From Neospora caninum Liverpool (taxonomy: Eukaryota > Apicomplexa > Conoidasida > Eucoccidiorida > Sarcocystidae), in assembly GCF_000208865.1 (NCBI RefSeq), contig NC_018392.1, positions 2,438,793-2,502,792 on the forward strand: a DNA stretch of 64,000 nucleotides, given 5' to 3'. This document shows, piece by piece, positions 59,806 to 64,000 of this stretch. Each line of letters starts with the position of its first letter. Within the stretch, counting starts at the first letter, position 1. The notes beneath the pieces are model-generated. The model was not told where the DNA came from. It did no database searches and worked only from the letters and a program-made list of their open reading frames with translations. The translations under genes and the position numbers were made by a program.

Positions 59806-60861
59806 CTGAAGCAAGCCAAGGTGAAAGCAAAAAACCGATCGATGTAGGTTTTCCTACAGTTCAGCTCGGGTACCTAAGGTTCCAGAGAAAATGCACACTG
59901 CCAGCCGAGCTCACAGAAAGCCTTATACACGGACACTGTTACGTCCTACCACAAGGAGTGGCACGAAACAGCCGTGACCCGGAACGTATTATCACCTGTT
60001 ACAGCACTACAGCACTCTTGCCCATATTGTGAGGACGCTCATTTGGTGCATGTATGTAAATGCATTTTCTGGCGGAAAGGCCCTCCAATCGAATGAACAC
60101 CTGCATGTGCATATAAAAAGAACTACTGCTGGAAGTCACGGTGTATACTTTCTGTACCACACATGCCGCGCGTGATCTTCCCGAAACAGTCGCGCGTGGA
60201 GCCCCTGGTCGGGCAGTAACAAGTAGCTGGATCTCTGTTGCACTAAATTTCTCACTAATGTTGGAGGGAATGATATTATCCCATAGAAATGACCAGCTCT
60301 GTTTCGATGTTCCTCACATTTCTGTGTGATTTGTTGGCTGGTGTAAGACAAGGCTTCACACGCTTAGCATCAGCCACAAGCGTCCAGGAACTCTTTGCTG
60401 CGCACAGTACACACGAAAAGAGAAGACAAAACCACAAATGCCGCTTCTTGTCGAAAACTAGACTGTTTCATCTACATCCTTCCTGCACGCTAAGAAAAGC
60501 CTCTGGGACCAGCTCCTGTCTAACCAGGCAGCAAGGAAGGGTAATCTTACAATCTTGGCTCAAGAACATCCAGCTTTCGCATCCGCGACCACATCGGCTC
60601 CAACAGAAGCTGAGAAAAAAAAGAACAAATGTTGAAATTGTCTGTGAGAGGGGTAAAGAACAGCTTCATCCGTACTTTCTGCTCGAGCTTATGTACGCAC
60701 ACACCAGTCGGATCCTTGATGCCAGGTCGACGGTCAGCGTATACGAAGATTGTAGATGAGCGAGCTGGCTCCTCTCGTCAGCTGGCGATGCCATAGTCCT
60801 CCCACTATCTCTGGGAAAAAAGCAGAGGGTCGACACTGAGAGCTCGGGCCGCTGCCCTTAC
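59806..60861. other. Intron or intergenic DNA between two minus-strand exons
   Basis: A possible small exon lies at about 60612-60547 on the minus strand, between TTTTTTTCTCAG and GTAAGAT, but its phase joins neither neighbour cleanly. No other coding signal was found. Confidence 0.35.
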
Positions 60862-61559
60862 TTGTCTGTCGAATCGTCGGGGTGAAATCCTCCGAAGCCA
60901 AGGTCCTTGCAAAACGGCACCTCATTGACTTGTTCTTCGCGTCTCCACCCGGCACGGAATTCTTCCGCAGTGGTGGGAGCATAACGAAGTTCATCCTCTG
61001 TGACGTCTTTGTTCCGATGTTTTTTCTTCCGGGTTTTCACAACTCCCATGGTGCCAAAGAAAGAGATCTCCTGCGGTGCGAGCACAGATTGGCTCGAGAC
61101 CGCAAGGCCCCCTGCTGTCAGACTCTGACTGGCCCCTTTTCCTCGAAAAGAGTCAGGCAATTCGAGTCCTCCCCGGTGTTTGGCTGCTGGTGTGGTATCC
61201 TGACGACGAAGCCGGGCGAATTTATCGGAGGATACTCCCACGCCTTGGCCTGATACTGGATCGATGACGCCAGGCTGTGAGTCTTGGGAAGAATCGGTCC
61301 TTGACACAGCATCGGCACTACTGAAAGCACTTATAGTCAGTTTACTTGGCCGTTCCCCATTTGCCCCATATGACCGCCTTGCTGGAAAAGTGCCAACATC
61401 TTTCCTGTAGGCGTCAGAATTCACATTACTCAGCGTCTCGCCATAGGAGGTGAGACTCAGTGAGACGCAAACTAGCAATAGGGCGACCGCATAGATGAGC
61501 GAGGGTCCACTGCATGAGGCTCTGCCTCTTCGCAAAATAGATTCTGTGGTCTTTTCCAT
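60862..61559 (-). CDS. Secreted protein with N-terminal signal peptide, first exon
   Basis: ATG 61559 gives a basic start (MEKTTESILRRGR) followed by a hydrophobic core (LIYAVALLLVCVSLSLTSYG), a convincing signal peptide with likely cleavage near SYG. The open frame also continues 43 codons upstream, but starts there would bury the signal. The mature part is hydrophilic and Ser/Gly/Arg-rich, with a basic cluster VKTRKKKHRNK and a more ordered end (AEEFRAGWRREEQVNEVPFC, KDLGFGGFHPDD). The exon ends at GACAA|GTAAGG; if that donor is not used, the frame stops in TAA three bases on. I do not recognise the family. Signal peptide plus low complexity is typical of dense-granule or surface proteins in coccidia, which is inference here. 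Confidence 0.62.
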
Positions 61560-64000
61560 CACAGTGCTGCACTGCCGGGTGCGATCGTAGCACACAAGTC
61601 TGTCCAGAGAAGCCCCGGTCATACCCTTGAGTGTCGGGTGAGCCATTTTGTATGGATTTTCACATCCACACGGAAGCCCCGAATCCATAAGCCTCCGGGG
61701 TCACCTTTCGTCGGAGACCAGTTCGGATCGGCTTCGCAACATTTTCACAAAGGACGTTCGAGTCACGGCGATTGGAAATTGAGGTACGCGAATTTGACTA
61801 GCCGGAAACCACAACCGAAAATGGTGCAATCTTCAGCCCGAAGTATGCAAAGAGTAGAATTGGAATTTGCATGTGATGCGGATAGAGAATTATTTTTGAA
61901 AGAACCCGTAAGATTTGCTAACTTGTTGCAAAGGCACGGCGCCTGGGTACCAGTCAGCGTACTGTGGTGACGAACTCACTCACGGAGTAAAACCATAATA
62001 CAAAAGACCAAATCCAGGCGACAGAACAATCTACATCCAAAATGTGGAGAAAGTCAGGAGATGTCCTCGGTGCTCGAAAGCAAGGGGTAGACGTGGGATA
62101 TTTGTTTTCCGGAGGACTGGAGGTGGCGGAACGTCGCCACAATGAAAACCGACTCCCCGGAGAGGGTGACGTCAATTTTAGTCCCCAATATCACTCCCTT
62201 CCACTTCGTCAAAAGTTCGTTCTTCTAACAAGGCATAGCTGGCTCATAAATATTCATGTTCCCCGTATGCATATCGATTGTTTCCCGCCAAAGGAAATTC
62301 GTTGACTTGGAAGCTTAATTCTAGCAAGACAAGGGACAACGGCACAGACACATTGACCACCGCATGTATGGCTAGCCTCGAAAAAGGGTTGCCAGCATTC
62401 GACGCGCAAGGGGTTTTCAGGAAATTAAATGACGTTTTTCGGCGAGAGTGCAAAGACAACATGTTTTAAAGCCACTAGTTTGCAGAACCGTAGATCCTTT
62501 CCTGCGTTACCGAACTTCGTAACGGTTGAAAGAAGCGCCATGACGGCGAACCCAGCTTGGCGTTATATGGCAGGTCACCAGTCGCTGATGGCGGCCCCTG
62601 ACAAGTTCGGGGGTTCCCTGTTTACTGGTTCTTCGTTGGATTCCTCGTCAAATCCTCAAAAACGCTTGAGAAACATAATCGACATTCGGATCCAGCACGG
62701 TCAGTCGCTGTGTTTTTCGTGCCGCTTTTTCGGCCACGCATCAGACACACGAGACACCCGGGCGACCGTTCGCCCCGCTCCTGAGAGGCTCACCACAAGG
62801 GCCTTTCGTAGCAAAGAGGAAAGCCAGCAGTGGTGGATGCTTCGCTATTTCCGCGCTTCCAGAAAACGTGGAGAAAAGCAGATGTGAAGGTTTCACGTTT
62901 GAGCGGGTTTTCCGTAGCGGTGCACTGCCAGCAATCACAGCCACATCCTGCCACTGCTACGCGTCTCGCCTCACACAACAGGGGGGTCGGACGGACAGCG
63001 CCTACGGAGGTCTTAAAGCCCCCTTTTGCTTGTTCCCACGCTCCCTCTTCTTTCCGCTTGTAAACGTGTACTGCAGGAAGATGGTCATGAGGGGCATAAC
63101 TATGCGTCCCGCGTTGCCTGATCCGTGAAAGGAACACAGATCATAGCTGGACGGCTCCGCAGACCAACTCGGCGTCTACGTGAACTTGTCAGAACTATAG
63201 TTTTGCCCAAATGGTGAGCTCTCTTTCTCTTAACGAAGCCTCTTTCTTTAAAAAAAACAGACTTTTTCGGCGGTGTGTGCTGCTGTTTCTTATGCAACAC
63301 GCTCCTCCTCAACGCTACAGTTACGGAGTCGTCGCAACGGTCGTCCCGATAGAACGCGTCTGCATACTACCTTTCACCGTCCCGCTGGGACACTCTGTCG
63401 CTACCTTAGCAGAAACAAATGTATGAAATTAGCAGTACCAGCCTGACTGTGGAGGTCAGCCACCAGTAAAGTGTTGGAGCCAATTTCAGCCGTCTGGCCA
63501 TGTAAAGCAGCTTCACCGTAACTTGTTCGTCTGGATGTGTGTAAACGAAACGCTGCACCCAAGCTCTCATCACTCATCTCAAGCATCTTTTCTGATCGGG
63601 AGAACAACAGCGAGGAACCACTTCCACCTTCGGTTCCGTAATAGAGGAATCGTTCTTCCCGAGAAAAAGCCCGCGGTGAGATTGCGTGCACATCGTTGCC
63701 GTGGGTTGGCTGCCGTCTGGGGAAACAACCGTCTCACTAGCCGTAATGTGTAGCGGCTGTCGGGGTCTGATGCTCATGAAAGCTCTGTTTTTGTGGATCT
63801 CACATCAAGATTGGGCGGCCGCACCCTACTGCAATTTTTCTGATGTGCGCGGCGATCACGGGTGTGTGGAGAGTGTCAGGGAGGGTTAAATCTGACTTAA
63901 AATATCTCACGACGAACTGCATAGCTGATCTCTGTGCAGATGCACGGTCATGCCATAGATGTTGGAGGCGCCAAATTCCGTGAGGAACGACTTCGAGCTC
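61560..64000. other. No supported gene up to the right edge
   Basis: The left part should hold the promoter of the secreted-protein gene. A plus-strand frame at 62540-62887 (MTANPAWRYMAGHQSL) is open for over 100 codons but has no domain, signal or clear splice site. Nothing else is supported. Confidence 0.45.

Noticed and set aside
62540..62887. Plus-strand frame starting MTANPAWRYMAGH
   Set aside because: Open for over 100 codons but without domain, signal peptide, stop-flanking splice sites or neighbours; not enough to call a gene.
1..64000. CRISPR arrays, bacterial operons, insertion sequences, rRNA genes
   Set aside because: None was seen. Introns and gene content show eukaryotic nuclear DNA. 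Short mitochondrial insertions (common in this genus) cannot be excluded by eye.

Overview
The window looks like nuclear DNA of a tissue-cyst coccidian (Toxoplasma gondii, or a close relative such as Hammondia or Neospora). The evidence is GC-rich coding sequence, polypyrimidine introns with GT..AG borders, (TA)n and (CA)n microsatellites, very long low-complexity inserts inside conserved enzymes, and a gene set typical of a eukaryotic parasite with a bacterial-type lysine enzyme. The species is inferred from style and gene content, not from a database search.

Layout, left to right. At 1-4751 (minus) lies a 2',5'-phosphodiesterase 12 / CCR4-type nuclease gene that runs off the left edge. At 8740-10293 (minus) is an intron-less gene that joins a metallothionein-like cysteine-rich domain to a GNAT acetyltransferase. 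At 12861-16613 (plus) is a single-exon DNMT2-type tRNA methyltransferase swollen to about 1,250 residues. At 18849-21837 (minus) is the five-exon spliceosome gene SPF27/BCAS2. At 24197-35192 (minus) is a two-exon gene for a protein of about 3,600 residues, mostly disordered, with C2-like beta segments.

The right part has shorter exons and longer introns. At 38671-44017 (plus) is an 11-exon GMC oxidoreductase. At 44473-53212 (minus) is an armadillo-repeat gene that matches radial spoke head 14 (RSPH14). At 56006-58154 (plus) is a three-exon dihydrodipicolinate reductase (DapB). At 59464-61559 (minus) are one or two exons for a secreted protein with an N-terminal signal and a hydrophobic C-terminal tail. 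Past 61560 no gene could be supported.

The genes do not form one pathway, as expected in a eukaryote. Themes are RNA biology (PDE12, DNMT2, SPF27), amino-acid synthesis (DapB), flagellum of the male gamete (RSPH14) and secretion. The most unusual object is the cysteine-rich GNAT fusion. Exon borders were set by hand from splice signals, reading phase and homology. Where phases agree across all exons (SPF27, GMC, DapB) the models are strong. The PDE12, RSPH14 and secreted-protein models are partial.
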